Assembly (NCBI GenBank): GCA_020402745.1
Contig: JADBYZ010000012.1
Location: 1-64,000, forward strand
From: Phenylobacterium sp.
GTDB lineage: Bacteria; Pseudomonadota; Alphaproteobacteria; Caulobacterales; Caulobacteraceae
DNA: 64,000 bases
Direction: 5' to 3'
Made by a program: the position numbers and the translations under genes. The notes below the pieces were generated by a model. That model had not been told where the DNA came from. It was given only the letters and a program-made list of their open reading frames with translations, and did not search any database. Within the stretch, counting starts at the first letter, position 1. Each line of letters starts with the position of its first letter. This document shows positions 36,657 through 45,843 of this stretch, piece by piece.

Positions 36657-37790
36657 TCAGGCGGCTTGGGTGTTGGCGCCCTGCAGGCGCGTGATCAGCA
36701 GGTCTTCCCAGGTCGACAGCGACCCGAGGGCGAGGGCCAGCGCGTTGGAGCGCCGGTAGAAGAGGTGGCAGTCAAAGGCCCAGGTGAAGCCCATGCCGCC
36801 GTGCACCTGGATGTTGTTCTTGGCGCAGTGCTGGAAGGCCTGGGTGGCCGAGACCCGCGCCGTGGCCGCCGCCACCGGAAGCTCCGAGCTGCCCGAGGCC
36901 AGGGCCCAGGCGCCGTAATAGCAGTTCGACCGCGCCAGGGTGGCCGAGACGTACATGTCCGCCAGCATGTGCTTGATGGCCTGGAAGGAGCCGATCTGGC
37001 GGCCGAAGGCCATGCGGTCCAGGGCATAGTCCCGGGCCATTTCCAGGGCCCGGTCGGCGCCGCCCACCTGCTCGAAGGCCATCAGGATGGCGGCCCGGTC
37101 CATGACCTGGCTGGCGATGGCCCAGCCCTCGCCCTCGCCGCCCAGTCGCTCGGCGGGGGCGCCGTCGAAGGCCAGGCGCGCCTGGCCCCGGGTCGGATCG
37201 ATGGAGGCCAGGGTCTCGCGGGTCACGCCGGGACCGTTCAGCTCGACGATGAAGAGGCTGACCGCCTGCTCGCCCCGGCCGGCGCCCGAGCGGGCGGCGA
37301 CGATGGCGAGGTCGGCGATGTCGCCGTCGGCCACAGGCGACTTGGCGCCGCTCAGCCGGCCGTCGCGTACGGCGGCGGCGACCTTGTCGGCGGTCATCCG
37401 GCCCTGGCCCTCGACGAAGGCGAAGGTCCCGACGGACTCGCCGCTGGCCAGCTTGGGCAGCCAGGCCGCCTTCTGGGCCTCGGTCCCCGCCTGCAGAAGG
37501 AACTCGGCGGCCAGGTAGATGGACGAGGCGACCGGGACCGGCGCCAGGGCCCGGCCCAGCTCCTCCGCCGCCAGGCAGAGCTCCAGGTGCGAGAGGCCGA
37601 CGCCGCCATAGGCCTCAGGGATGGCGACGCCCAGCACCCCCATCTCGCCCAGCCCGCGATAGAGCTCGCGGCTGAAAGGCTCGCCCCCTTCCAGCCCGCT
37701 GCGCACCACGGCGGGTGTGCACTTCTCGCTCAGGAACCGGCGGATCTGGTCCTGCAGCTGCTTCTGGTCGTCGGAGAAATCGAGGTTCAT
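36657..37790 (-). CDS. Acyl-CoA dehydrogenase, small-subunit type
   Basis: The 377-residue protein starts MNLDFSDDQKQLQDQIRRFL and has the acyl-CoA dehydrogenase fold to its end (QVHGGMGFTWAFDCHLFYRR). The C-terminal YEGT-like catalytic Glu segment is absent; instead it reads YRRSNALALALGS. This pattern is seen in small partner subunits of two-subunit dehydrogenases for branched, cyclic or steroid-side-chain CoA esters, which are inactive alone. The start at 37790 was chosen because the upstream open frame to 37874 has no family resemblance. It heads the likely operon running to 30995. Confidence 0.9.
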   Translation of the reverse strand: MNLDFSDDQKQLQDQIRRFLSEKCTPAVVRSGLEGGEPFSRELYRGLGEMGVLGVAIPEAYGGVGLSHLELCLAAEELGRALAPVPVASSIYLAAEFLLQAGTEAQKAAWLPKLASGESVGTFAFVEGQGRMTADKVAAAVRDGRLSGAKSPVADGDIADLAIVAARSGAGRGEQAVSLFIVELNGPGVTRETLASIDPTRGQARLAFDGAPAERLGGEGEGWAIASQVMDRAAILMAFEQVGGADRALEMARDYALDRMAFGRQIGSFQAIKHMLADMYVSATLARSNCYYGAWALASGSSELPVAAATARVSATQAFQHCAKNNIQVHGGMGFTWAFDCHLFYRRSNALALALGSLSTWEDLLITRLQGANTQAA

Positions 37791-37903
37791 GCGTCTTCCG
37801 TCCCGTGCGATCCCCGCTGGCGGGGGACCTTGCACCCATTTCGAAGGGCTGACCCTACGCCAGTCAAGCTTCAACCGGGACGAAGACCTCGCCGACCTCG
37901 CCT

Positions 37904-38518
37904 TCAGTCCGCTTGCGCCAGGATCTGGTCCACCGCCGCCGCAAGCTTCTCGTCGATGACGTGGAGATAGGCCTTCCAGTCGTCCATGTGGCCAAGGTCG
38001 TCAGCTCCGTCCGACACGCCGCGCAGGCCGGCCAGGGGCACGCCATGGGCCATGCAGGCGCGGGCCACGGCGAAGGTCTCCATGTCCACCATGTCCGCGT
38101 CGATGGCGTCGTAGGCGGCGCCCGAGATCACCGCCCCGCCCGTGGACAGGCGCACCGCCGGCAGGTCGGGCAGCAGCACCTTCAGCGGCAGCTCCCGGGG
38201 CAGGTCGAGATAGGGCGTCAGGCCGGCGGGAATCCCCAGGGGCGAGGCGTCCATGTCGCGATAGCTGACGCTGGCCACCTGGTAGACCCCGGTCTGCTCC
38301 AGGCTCCGCGATCCGGCTGAACCCAGGCAGACCGCCAGGTCCGGGGTCTCGCCCCTCGCCTCCAGGCGGGCGAGGGCGGCGCCGACCGCCAGCCCCGCCT
38401 CCACCGGCCCCACTCCCGTCATCAGGGGCGTGAAACGGGCGCGCAGGGCCGGCCCGTACTCCGGCGGGGCGGCCATGATGAAGAGGATGCGACGATTTCC
38501 GGACTGGACGAGCTTCAT
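37904..38518 (-). CDS. Methylthioadenosine/S-adenosylhomocysteine nucleosidase-like protein
   Basis: The 204-residue protein has the nucleoside phosphorylase fold: a short N-terminal strand RRILFIMAAPPEYGPAL with the early Glu, LMTGVGPVEAGLAVG, CLGSAGS, and the ribose-binding VDMETFAVARAC followed by RGVSDGADD with the catalytic Asp. MTA/SAH nucleosidases split off adenine in methionine salvage and autoinducer recycling. It is shorter than the usual 230 residues, mainly at the N-terminus. The downstream region of the operon-like minus run continues after 113 bases, so it is probably a separate transcript. Confidence 0.8.
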   Translation of the reverse strand: MKLVQSGNRRILFIMAAPPEYGPALRARFTPLMTGVGPVEAGLAVGAALARLEARGETPDLAVCLGSAGSRSLEQTGVYQVASVSYRDMDASPLGIPAGLTPYLDLPRELPLKVLLPDLPAVRLSTGGAVISGAAYDAIDADMVDMETFAVARACMAHGVPLAGLRGVSDGADDLGHMDDWKAYLHVIDEKLAAAVDQILAQAD

Positions 38519-38562
38519 GCCCCCATCCTGCCCCGGATTGCATCGGGTGTCAGCGCCTGCGG

Positions 38563-38697
38563 TCAGGCCCGGCGGCACCGCTCGGAGCAGTATTTCACCT
38601 CGTCCCAGACCTTCTCCCACTTCTTGCGCCAGGCGAAGGGGCGGCCGCAGACGGGGCAGGTCTTGGTCGGCAGGTCGGCCTTGCGCCGCGCCTTCAC
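38563..38697 (-). CDS. DUF2256 zinc-ribbon microprotein
   Basis: A 44-residue product, starting at a GTG that overlaps the photolyase stop (GTGA), contains [16 protein letters not shown] and KYCSERCRR, i.e. a four-cysteine treble-clef or ribbon that probably binds zinc. This is the DUF2256 family. Such genes are frequently found directly next to FeS-type photolyases in bacteria, as here. The function is not established to my knowledge; a role in photolyase folding, DNA contact or cluster assembly is conceivable. The gene is short and easily missed because another long frame covers it. Confidence 0.85.
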   Translation of the reverse strand: MKARRKADLPTKTCPVCGRPFAWRKKWEKVWDEVKYCSERCRRA

Positions 38698-40220
38698 AGG
38701 CCCAGCTCGGCGAGGCAGGCCGCGGCGTCGGCGCGGATCTCCCGCCGCCGGTCCTCGCCCATGCGCTCCAGGGTGCGCACCGACTGGGCCATGCGGGGGT
38801 TGGAGGCGAACCGCGCCGCGTGGCGGTCGATGAAGTCCCAGTAGAGCCGGTTGAAGGGGCAGGCGCCCGTCCCGCTCCGCGCCTTCACGTCGTAGGCGCA
38901 GCCGCCGCAATAGTCGGACATCCGGTGGATGTAGGACCCGCTGGCGGCATAGGGTTTTGAGCCCAGCAGGCCGCCGTCGGCGTACTGGCTCATGCCCAGG
39001 GTGTTGGGCGCCTCCACCCACTCGAAGGCGTCCGCATAGGCGCCCAGGTACCACTCGTGCACGGCGTGGGGGTCCACCCCGGCCAGCAGGGCGAAGTTGC
39101 CCGTCACCATCAGCCGCTGGATGTGGTGGGCGTAGGCCAGGTCCAGGGTCTGGCCGATGGCGGCCTTCAGGCAGGCCATGTCGGTCTTCCCGGTCCAGTA
39201 GAACTCCGGCAAGGGCCGCCGGGCTTCCAGGACATTTCGCAGGACGTAGGTGGGACCCTCCCGCCAGTAGACGCCCCGCACGTATTCCCGCCAGCCGATC
39301 ACCTGGCGGATGAAGCCCTCGGCGGCGTTGAGGGGAACCTCTCCCGCCCGCCAGGCGGCCTCCACCGCCTCGCAGACCTCCAGGGGCGTCAGGAGGCCGA
39401 TGTTCAGGTAGGGCGAGAGCACCGCATGGTGCAGGTAGGGTGAGGCCGCCAGCATGCCGTCCTGGTCGTCGCCGAAGCCGGGCAGGGCGGTCTCGACGAA
39501 GTGGGCCAGGCTCGCCAGGGCCTGCTCCCGGGTCACGGCGAAGCGGAAGTCCTCCAGGCCGCCGAAGCCGTCGGGAAAGCGCTGGGCCACCAGGTCCAGC
39601 ACCTCGCGGGTCACGGCGTCGGGTGCATGGCGCAGGGGCTCGGGCAGGAAAAGCCCTCCGGCCGGCGGCGAGCGGTTCTCGGCATCGAAGTTCCAGCGTC
39701 CGCCCGCTGGGGCGTCGCCTTCCATGAGCAGGCCGGTCCGCCGCCGCATCTCGCGGTAGAAGTACTCCATGCGCAGGGCCTTGCGGCCCTCCGCCCAGGC
39801 CGCGAAGTCCGCGTGGGAGGCCAGGAACCGGTCGTCTTCCAGTACGGTCACCGGGACCCCCAGGGTGTCGGCCCAGGTGTCGGCGCCCAGACGCAGGCGC
39901 CACTCTCCCGGCTCCGTCAGGTGAACCGCCGAGGCGCCATGGCGGCGCACCGCCCGCTCCAGCTCGCCGCCCAGGGTTCCGGTATTGTCCCCGTCGTCCA
40001 GCCGGATGAAGTCGACCCTCCAGCCGGTGGCCGTCAGTTCCGCGGCGAAGTGGCGCATGGCCGCCAGGACCAGGACGATCTTCTTCCGGTGATGGCGGAC
40101 ATAGGTCGCCTCGCCCATGACCTCCGCCATCAGCACCACCGTGCGCGCCGGGTCCCGCCCGCGCAGGGAGGAGACGCCAGCCGTCAGCTGGTCCCCGAGG
40201 ATCAGGACGAGGTCGGTCAT
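38694..40220 (-). CDS. FeS-type bacterial cryptochrome/(6-4) photolyase
   Basis: The 508-residue flavoprotein belongs to the iron-sulfur bacterial cryptochromes and photolyases (PhrB/CryB type), which repair (6-4) photoproducts or sense light. It begins [20 protein letters not shown], typical of the group rather than of classical CPD photolyases. The C-terminal catalytic half includes [32 protein letters not shown] and the cluster region [13 protein letters not shown] with ACPFN, which supplies three of the four cluster cysteines. It uses FAD and probably a lumazine antenna. The adjacent DUF2256 gene is coupled to its stop codon. The promoter is on the minus strand near 40220-40260. Confidence 0.93.
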   Translation of the reverse strand: MTDLVLILGDQLTAGVSSLRGRDPARTVVLMAEVMGEATYVRHHRKKIVLVLAAMRHFAAELTATGWRVDFIRLDDGDNTGTLGGELERAVRRHGASAVHLTEPGEWRLRLGADTWADTLGVPVTVLEDDRFLASHADFAAWAEGRKALRMEYFYREMRRRTGLLMEGDAPAGGRWNFDAENRSPPAGGLFLPEPLRHAPDAVTREVLDLVAQRFPDGFGGLEDFRFAVTREQALASLAHFVETALPGFGDDQDGMLAASPYLHHAVLSPYLNIGLLTPLEVCEAVEAAWRAGEVPLNAAEGFIRQVIGWREYVRGVYWREGPTYVLRNVLEARRPLPEFYWTGKTDMACLKAAIGQTLDLAYAHHIQRLMVTGNFALLAGVDPHAVHEWYLGAYADAFEWVEAPNTLGMSQYADGGLLGSKPYAASGSYIHRMSDYCGGCAYDVKARSGTGACPFNRLYWDFIDRHAARFASNPRMAQSVRTLERMGEDRRREIRADAAACLAELGL

Positions 40221-40384
40221 GGGGCGACTATGCCACGAAAGGCGACAGGGGGAATCCTGCGGGACAGGGGCCCTGCGCCGGGGTCTTTAGAGAAACTGAG
40301 GCTTCCCACAAATAAACCCCACTTGTTTGATAGGAGATAAGTCCCGAAAGAGCGGAGGTCTTCAATCGGCATCCGGGGGTTCCC

Positions 40385-42814
40385 GTGCGTACTCATCTGT
40401 TGGGCGGCGTCGCCGCCCTGGTCCTGTCCGTCCTGGCTGCGCCGCCAGCGGCAGATGCGGAAACCTCGGGATCCGTTGCAGAGTCTGTGGACGACACCGG
40501 GCCCGGCGCCCTTGACGAGGTGATCGTCACCGCCCGCCGACGGTCCGAAGCGGCCCAGGACATCCCTGTGGCGGTTTCCGTGCTGACGGCCTCCCGGATC
40601 GAGGATGCCGGCGTCTTCACGGTGGGCCGGCTCCAGCAGCTGGCGCCAAGCTTCCAGTATTTCTCGTCCAATCCCCGGAACACGACCGTCAACATCCGGG
40701 GTCTCGGCGTGCCCTTCGGCCTGACCAGCGACGGCTTCGAACAGGGGGTCGGCGTCTATGTGGACGATGTCTATTACGCCCGGGCGGCCGCGGCGACCTT
40801 CGACTTCCTCGATGTGGCCCAGGTGGAGGTTCTGCGCGGCCCGCAGGGAACTCTGTACGGCAAGAACACCACCGCCGGCGCCATCAACATCACGACGGAA
40901 TCGCCGACCTTCGGCTTCGAGGCCAAGGGGGAGGTCACCCTTGGCGACCTGGAGTTCCGTCAGGTGAAGGCCGCAGTCTCGGGTCCCCTGACCGAGACCA
41001 TCGCGGGGCGACTCGCCCTGTCCTCCACCTCCCGGCGCGGGACAATCTGGAACGTCAGGACGCAGACCTGGGTGAACAGCCAGGACAACCTGGGGCTTCG
41101 CGGCCAGCTTCTGATCCGGCCAAGGGCCGACCTCGATATCCTCCTCGCCGCGGATTACAGCGCCCAGGATCCTGAGTGCTGCGCCCAGATCTACGTCCGG
41201 ACCGGCGCCACCCAGCGCCCCCTGGCGCGCCAATACGCCGCCCTGGCTGCAGCCCAGGGATACGCCGTTCCCAGCACCAACGCCTTCGACCGGATCACCG
41301 ACGTCGACGCCAGCCTGAACGCCGGCAACATCATTGGCGGCGCCTCGGCGCGGGTGAAGTGGGACGTCGGCCCCGGGACCCTGACCTCGGTCTCCGCCTG
41401 GCGCTTCTGGGACTGGAAGCCCGAGAACGACCGGGACTTCCTGGGACTGTCCATCGTCCGCAGGTCCCAGAACCCCTCCCAACAGGACCAGTACCAGCAG
41501 GAAATCCGGTACGATGGCTCCAGCGGCGACTTCGACTATGTCGCAGGCCTCTTCGCCTTCCACCAAAGGATCGACACCCAGGGGACCGAGGAACAGGGCG
41601 CCAATGCGAGCCGCTGGACCCTCACCGGCGCCCTGGCGGCCAATCCCGCCGTCCTGGACGGCCTGGTCGCGCGCAACACCCAGTGGCTCACAAACACCAG
41701 CGCCGCCCTCTTCGGGCAGGTCAGCTGGAAGGTGACCGAGGCCCTGACCCTGCAGCCCGGACTGCGCATCAACTACGATGAGAAGGAAGGCTACTATCAG
41801 CGGCGGGTCTTTGACGGGCAGGGAAATCCCGTTCTCTTCGGGCAGACCGATCCCATCAAGGTGGCGCAGCGGGGCGTCTATGCGCCCCAGGAAAGCGCCC
41901 CTCGCTTCAGCGACTGGAACCTCAGCTACGACCTGACGGCCAGCTACCGGATCAACGGGGACGTCCTTGCCTACGCCACCTACGCCAAGGCCTTCAAGAC
42001 CGGCGGGATCAACCAGAACGGCTTGCCCACGGATGCGGCGGGGAATCCGATCCTGGCGGCGGGGACCATCCGTCCGGAAGACGTCAATCACCTGGAGGCG
42101 GGGCTCAAGACCCGGTTCCCCGGCCTCGACGCCATCGTCAACCTGGCCCTCTTCCGCACCGAGATCCGGGACTACCAGGCCACGGTCACCAACGGCCAGC
42201 TGGGGGTGCTGAGGGGCTATCTCGCCAACGCCGGGCGGGTGCGCAGCCAGGGTGCGGAGATTGACGCCTCCATCGCGCCGACGGCGTTCTTCAGCGCCTA
42301 CGTCAACGCCGCCTGGACCGACGCCAGCTATGTTCGCTTCGTCGACGCCCCCTGCCCGCCGGAATTGTCGGGCGGGACGACGGCCGCCGCCGGCCAGGCG
42401 CCAAGTCCTCCGGGAACCCCGGGCGGGGTCAGCCCGGCCAACTGCGACATCTCGGGAGCCCGCCTTCCCGGCGTATCGGAGTGGTCCTTCACCTATGGCG
42501 CCGAGACCCGCCGGCCTGTGGCGCTCTTTGGCCGGCAGGGCGAGGCCTATCTGGGCCTCGACGGGTCCTGGCGGTCTGACTTTTCCTCCAACGCTTCCCC
42601 GTCAGCCTACACGAACGTGAAAGCCTACGGGCTGGTGGGCCTGCGTGCGGGGTTCCGGGCCGAAGAGGGCCTGGAGGTCTTCGCCTGGGTCCGCAACGCC
42701 CTCGACGCCGAGTACTATGAGTTCCTCGCGATCGGTCCCGGCAATACCGGCCTCATTGCGGGTCAGCCGGGCGACCCGCGGACCATCGGCGTGACCTTGC
42801 GCCTGTCCCGCTGA
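40385..42814 (+). CDS. TonB-dependent outer-membrane receptor
   Basis: The 809-residue product starts at a GTG (MRTHLLGGVAALVLSV) with a signal peptide ending near ADA. After an acidic linker comes DEVIVTARRRSEAAQDIPVAVSV, the TonB-box and start of the plug, then the plug core VLRGPQGTLYGKNTTAGAINITTES (seen in RGPQGTLYGKNTT). A beta-barrel ends in GVTLRLSR. This is the iron-complex/vitamin subtype (FecA or FhuA-like) often used for siderophores, but Caulobacterales also use it for hydrophobic carbon sources. The upstream region holds GGAGATAAG as ribosome site. It is single and adjacent to the photolyase only by chance. Confidence 0.92.
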   Translation: MRTHLLGGVAALVLSVLAAPPAADAETSGSVAESVDDTGPGALDEVIVTARRRSEAAQDIPVAVSVLTASRIEDAGVFTVGRLQQLAPSFQYFSSNPRNTTVNIRGLGVPFGLTSDGFEQGVGVYVDDVYYARAAAATFDFLDVAQVEVLRGPQGTLYGKNTTAGAINITTESPTFGFEAKGEVTLGDLEFRQVKAAVSGPLTETIAGRLALSSTSRRGTIWNVRTQTWVNSQDNLGLRGQLLIRPRADLDILLAADYSAQDPECCAQIYVRTGATQRPLARQYAALAAAQGYAVPSTNAFDRITDVDASLNAGNIIGGASARVKWDVGPGTLTSVSAWRFWDWKPENDRDFLGLSIVRRSQNPSQQDQYQQEIRYDGSSGDFDYVAGLFAFHQRIDTQGTEEQGANASRWTLTGALAANPAVLDGLVARNTQWLTNTSAALFGQVSWKVTEALTLQPGLRINYDEKEGYYQRRVFDGQGNPVLFGQTDPIKVAQRGVYAPQESAPRFSDWNLSYDLTASYRINGDVLAYATYAKAFKTGGINQNGLPTDAAGNPILAAGTIRPEDVNHLEAGLKTRFPGLDAIVNLALFRTEIRDYQATVTNGQLGVLRGYLANAGRVRSQGAEIDASIAPTAFFSAYVNAAWTDASYVRFVDAPCPPELSGGTTAAAGQAPSPPGTPGGVSPANCDISGARLPGVSEWSFTYGAETRRPVALFGRQGEAYLGLDGSWRSDFSSNASPSAYTNVKAYGLVGLRAGFRAEEGLEVFAWVRNALDAEYYEFLAIGPGNTGLIAGQPGDPRTIGVTLRLSR

Positions 42815-42824
42815 ACCGGCGCCC

Positions 42825-43562
42825 CTACCAGGGCACGACCTGACCCTCGGCGTCGAAGAAGCCGCCGGTGGCCGAGGCGGGGAGGGCGTCGAGGACGGCC
42901 AGCAGCTTGCGCGCCGCCATCTCGGGCGGCTGGGCCCTGGCGTCGTCGCCCACGATGGGGGCCGACAGGCCGGTGGCCACGGTGCCCGGGTGGAGGGCCA
43001 CGCACAGGGCCTCGGGATTCCGCCGGGCCAGCTCGATGGCGGCGGTGTGCACCAGCTGGTTCAGGGCCGCCTTTGAGGCGCGGTAGGCGTACCAGCCCCC
43101 CAGGCGGTTATCGCCAATGCTGCCCACCCGGGCCGACAGGGCGGCGAAGACGCAGCGGCCCCGCCGGGGCAGGAGGGGCGCCAGGTGCTTCATCACCAGG
43201 GCCGGCCCGGTGGCGTTCACGGCGAAGGCCAGGGCCATGGCCTCGGGATCGATCCGCGACAGGCTCTTTTCCGGAGTGAGGCCCGGCCCGTGCAGGACTC
43301 CGGCGGCGTGGAGGACCAGGCGCAACTCGCCCATCTCCGCAGCATAATGCAGCGCGTTCGCGACCGAGGCTGGGTCGAGCAGGTCCAGGGAAGGCGAGGA
43401 GCCTCGACCGAGACCCACCACCTGATCGTAACGGCCTGATGTCTTAAGGGCGTCGATGAGGGCGGCGCCGATCCCGCCGGATGCGCCGATCACTATTGCG
43501 ACGGCAGGATCGCGGTGAGGATGAACCGCCCCCCTGGCTTCTGGAGTTGCAGGTCCCGTCAA
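42825..43562 (-). CDS. Short-chain dehydrogenase/reductase
   Basis: The 245-residue protein shows the classical SDR NAD(P)-binding motif VIGASGGIGAALIDAL near residue 24, the structural N-A-A-G equivalent LHAAGVLHG, and the active-site YRASKAALNQL with Tyr and Lys near 160. It has a close-to-CsgA (C-factor) layout and lacks a clear substrate. The start is probably a TTG at 43562 with GGAG nine bases upstream; a later in-frame GTG near the Rossmann motif would give a protein too short to hold it, so the TTG start is preferred. The end lies 10 bases from the stop of the TonB receptor gene. Confidence 0.85.
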   Translation of the reverse strand: MTGPATPEARGAVHPHRDPAVAIVIGASGGIGAALIDALKTSGRYDQVVGLGRGSSPSLDLLDPASVANALHYAAEMGELRLVLHAAGVLHGPGLTPEKSLSRIDPEAMALAFAVNATGPALVMKHLAPLLPRRGRCVFAALSARVGSIGDNRLGGWYAYRASKAALNQLVHTAAIELARRNPEALCVALHPGTVATGLSAPIVGDDARAQPPEMAARKLLAVLDALPASATGGFFDAEGQVVPW

Positions 43563-43815
43563 GGTTGATTCTCCGGCTGGACACCCTCCGAAGTGGACTT
43601 CCGGGCTTCACATCACAATGCCTCAGCACATTCCCGCCAGCGGACGCTTGGCCCTCGCTCTGAAGACTGTCCGCGACGGTCCGTCGCCAAGAGCTCACCC
43701 TTAGGAGTCGCGACTCGTCAGGGCAAAGTGACAGAACAGATGTAATTTGCGAATCGATGATGATTAATCCCGGATTCGATATCATTACTGTTGTGCGTCA
43801 ATAATAATATAATTT
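43563..43815. other. AT-rich non-coding DNA beside the LysR gene
   Basis: This stretch holds no gene that I can support. From about 43730 on it is strikingly AT-rich compared with the rest of the window, for example the run AATAATAATATAATTTTTAT at 43801-43820, just at the end of the LysR gene. It marks the left border of the LysR/MipA segment, whose base composition differs from its surroundings. Confidence 0.5.
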
Positions 43816-44700
43816 TTATTTGTAACGAATCGATAGTTCATCACTGATAAAATCAAAAACACGGCGGACTCGGCGGCTTGTCCTTAGTTGTGCATGACTT
43901 GTAAGCCATATAGGAAGCTCTGCGATCGAAATTTCGGGAAACAGCTTAACGACACTGTGTTCCCGGTCCCCCACATCTGTCTGGATAAAGCCGATTCCAA
44001 AGCCGGCCAGGACCATTTTCCATTGAACGACACGGCTGTCACAACGGAAACTGAACGCTTCCCGCGTTATGTTGATCCCTCCAGATCTGTATCCCTCCAA
44101 GGTATCATTCAGGAGGTCTTCGCATATGAGCACGTGATTGACGATGTCCGCGACAGAAGCTGGTGCGCCATTGCGAGCAATGTAATCTCGGGAAGCATAC
44201 ATCCCGATTTTGACGGACCCTACCTTTCTCGCAATGAGCTCGGTCTGTGACGGTCGGAACATGCGCAATGCAATATCCGCCTCTCTCATCAAGAGGTTCG
44301 AAGTCTGATCCGACGAAATGAGCTCTATAGAGATCTCTGGTTCGACCTGACTCAGAGAGGTGAGAATTGACGGCAAGACCCATGTCGCCATCGTTTCGCT
44401 TGCCGAAATCCGGATGGTTCCGGCGATCGCCTCCGACTGGCCCGCTGCGGACAGGGCGATCCGCTTCGAGGCCTCACCCATGCGTTTAGCCTCTTCATAG
44501 AGGGCGACGCCGGTCGGTGTGAGGATCAGCCCGGCCCCGGTGCGGTCAAAGAGCTGAACGCCCAGGGCCGCCTCAAGCATCCCCATGTGGCGGCTCATGG
44601 TTGGCTGGCTGCCGCCTGTCTTCCGCGCAGCGCCCGCCAGGGAGCCCGCCTCGACCACGGCGACGAAGGACTGGAGCAGGGACCAGTTCAGTGAGGGCAT
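43816..44700 (-). CDS. LysR-family transcriptional regulator
   Basis: The 294-residue protein has the LysR winged helix at its N-terminus (LLQSFVAVVEAGSLAGAARKTGGSQPTMSRHMGMLEAALG, best seen in AARKTGGSQPTMSRHMGMLE) and a C-terminal inducer-binding domain. The start was set at MPSLNWSLLQSF (44700); a further ATG at 44712 is possible. It is divergent from the MipA/OmpV gene, with 143 bases between them, the usual arrangement for a LysR regulator and its target. The codon and base use is visibly less GC-rich than in neighbours, suggesting horizontal transfer. The inducer is unknown. Confidence 0.93.
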   Translation of the reverse strand: MPSLNWSLLQSFVAVVEAGSLAGAARKTGGSQPTMSRHMGMLEAALGVQLFDRTGAGLILTPTGVALYEEAKRMGEASKRIALSAAGQSEAIAGTIRISASETMATWVLPSILTSLSQVEPEISIELISSDQTSNLLMREADIALRMFRPSQTELIARKVGSVKIGMYASRDYIARNGAPASVADIVNHVLICEDLLNDTLEGYRSGGINITREAFSFRCDSRVVQWKMVLAGFGIGFIQTDVGDREHSVVKLFPEISIAELPIWLTSHAQLRTSRRVRRVFDFISDELSIRYK

Positions 44701-44710
44701 GCACCCACCC

Positions 44711-44724
44711 ATTCATCAATGAAT
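44711..44724. promoter_or_regulatory. Candidate LysR operator palindrome
   Basis: ATTCATCAATGAAT is a perfect inverted repeat of 6+6 bases around CA, placed between the divergent LysR and MipA genes and touching the LysR start. Its position suits autorepression and activation of mipA. LysR proteins favour T-N11-A inverted repeats, which this fits loosely. Confidence 0.45.
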
Positions 44725-44843
44725 TTGCCGAACTCGATTTTCGACAATCGCATTCAATTACCGATATCGAGACAATGCCCTTGTCGCAAGGAGCAGGCCT
44801 CGCGCCGCTCCGTCAGATCAACACGGCAAAGGGTTTTCGCGCC

Positions 44844-45710
44844 ATGGCTTCTTCCCCGACTTCCTCGCAACGCAGCTCTTGGTTGGCCTGCGCTGTTTGC
44901 GGTCTCGCCTTGGTCGCCGTTGGCCCAGCTTGGGCGCAAGCCCCGGGCGACGATGCCGGGCGGTCGGCATCCGGCGGTCTTTATGGCCGAGATTGGACGG
45001 GCGTCGTAGTGGTCGGTGTCATCAGCGTCCCGGAGTACGAAGGGTCAGCCGAGACGAGGCCGTTGCCCTTGATCGGCGGCGAGCTGCGTTGGGACGACCA
45101 CCGCTACGCCACCTTCGATGGCGCCTCCGGTCGCATCAATATGCTTGACCAGGTGGGTCTCGAGTTTGGGCCGGCGATCAACATTACCTTCGGTCGCGAC
45201 AAGGACATTGAATCCCGCAAGGTCCGCCTACTGGGTGAGATCGATCCGGCGGTCGAACTGGGCGCCTATGTCGCCTACCAGATCGACAGTCCGATGCGGG
45301 CCGGCGACACGATCCGCTTCGCGGGGCAGGTCCTTGCGGATGTAACCGATGTGCATGGCGGCGTGCTGGGCGACGTCTCGGCGACTTACAGCACGTCCAT
45401 AGGGGACCGCTGGCGCGTCTCAACCTCGGCGGCCTTGAGTTTCGCGAGCGATGACTACGCAGAGACCTATTTCTCCGTCACGCCGAGCGGGGCGGCGATA
45501 TCTGGCTTGCCTCGCACCACGGTCGAGGCTGGCGCGAAGGATTTCTCTCTCTCGGCGAACTTCAGCTACGGTTTCAGCGAGCGCTGGTCGTTGTTCGGAT
45601 TGGTCGAGTACAGCCGCCTGCTCGGCGACTTTGCCGACAGCCCGATAGTGGCCCGCGAAGGCGATGAGAACCAGGTTTCTGCGGGTATTGGCGTCGGCTG
45701 GCGCTTCTGA
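44844..45710 (+). CDS. MipA/OmpV-family outer-membrane protein
   Basis: The 288-residue product begins MASSPTSSQRSSWLACAVCGLALVAVGPAWAQA, a signal peptide with cleavage near AWAQA. The mature part is a beta-rich MipA/OmpV barrel ending in aromatic VGWRF, with features such as GVISVPEYEGSAETRPLPLIGGELRW (seen in VPEYEGSAETRPLPLI). OmpV-like proteins are porins or scaffolds for peptidoglycan enzymes. An earlier in-frame ATG at 44775 is possible but would put the signal peptide too far inside. It is the probable target of the divergent LysR regulator. Confidence 0.88.
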   Translation: MASSPTSSQRSSWLACAVCGLALVAVGPAWAQAPGDDAGRSASGGLYGRDWTGVVVVGVISVPEYEGSAETRPLPLIGGELRWDDHRYATFDGASGRINMLDQVGLEFGPAINITFGRDKDIESRKVRLLGEIDPAVELGAYVAYQIDSPMRAGDTIRFAGQVLADVTDVHGGVLGDVSATYSTSIGDRWRVSTSAALSFASDDYAETYFSVTPSGAAISGLPRTTVEAGAKDFSLSANFSYGFSERWSLFGLVEYSRLLGDFADSPIVAREGDENQVSAGIGVGWRF

Positions 45711-45843
45711 CCGCGACGCCTTCCCCACCCGTGGCTTGGGCGCAGGGCGGTCTTTCAGCCCCCAGGCCGCCATGGGGTGCGGGCGACGATCTTGCCGGGC
45801 AGGGCATGTGGACGCCGGGCCCGACGCCCGCAATACTCCCTCC

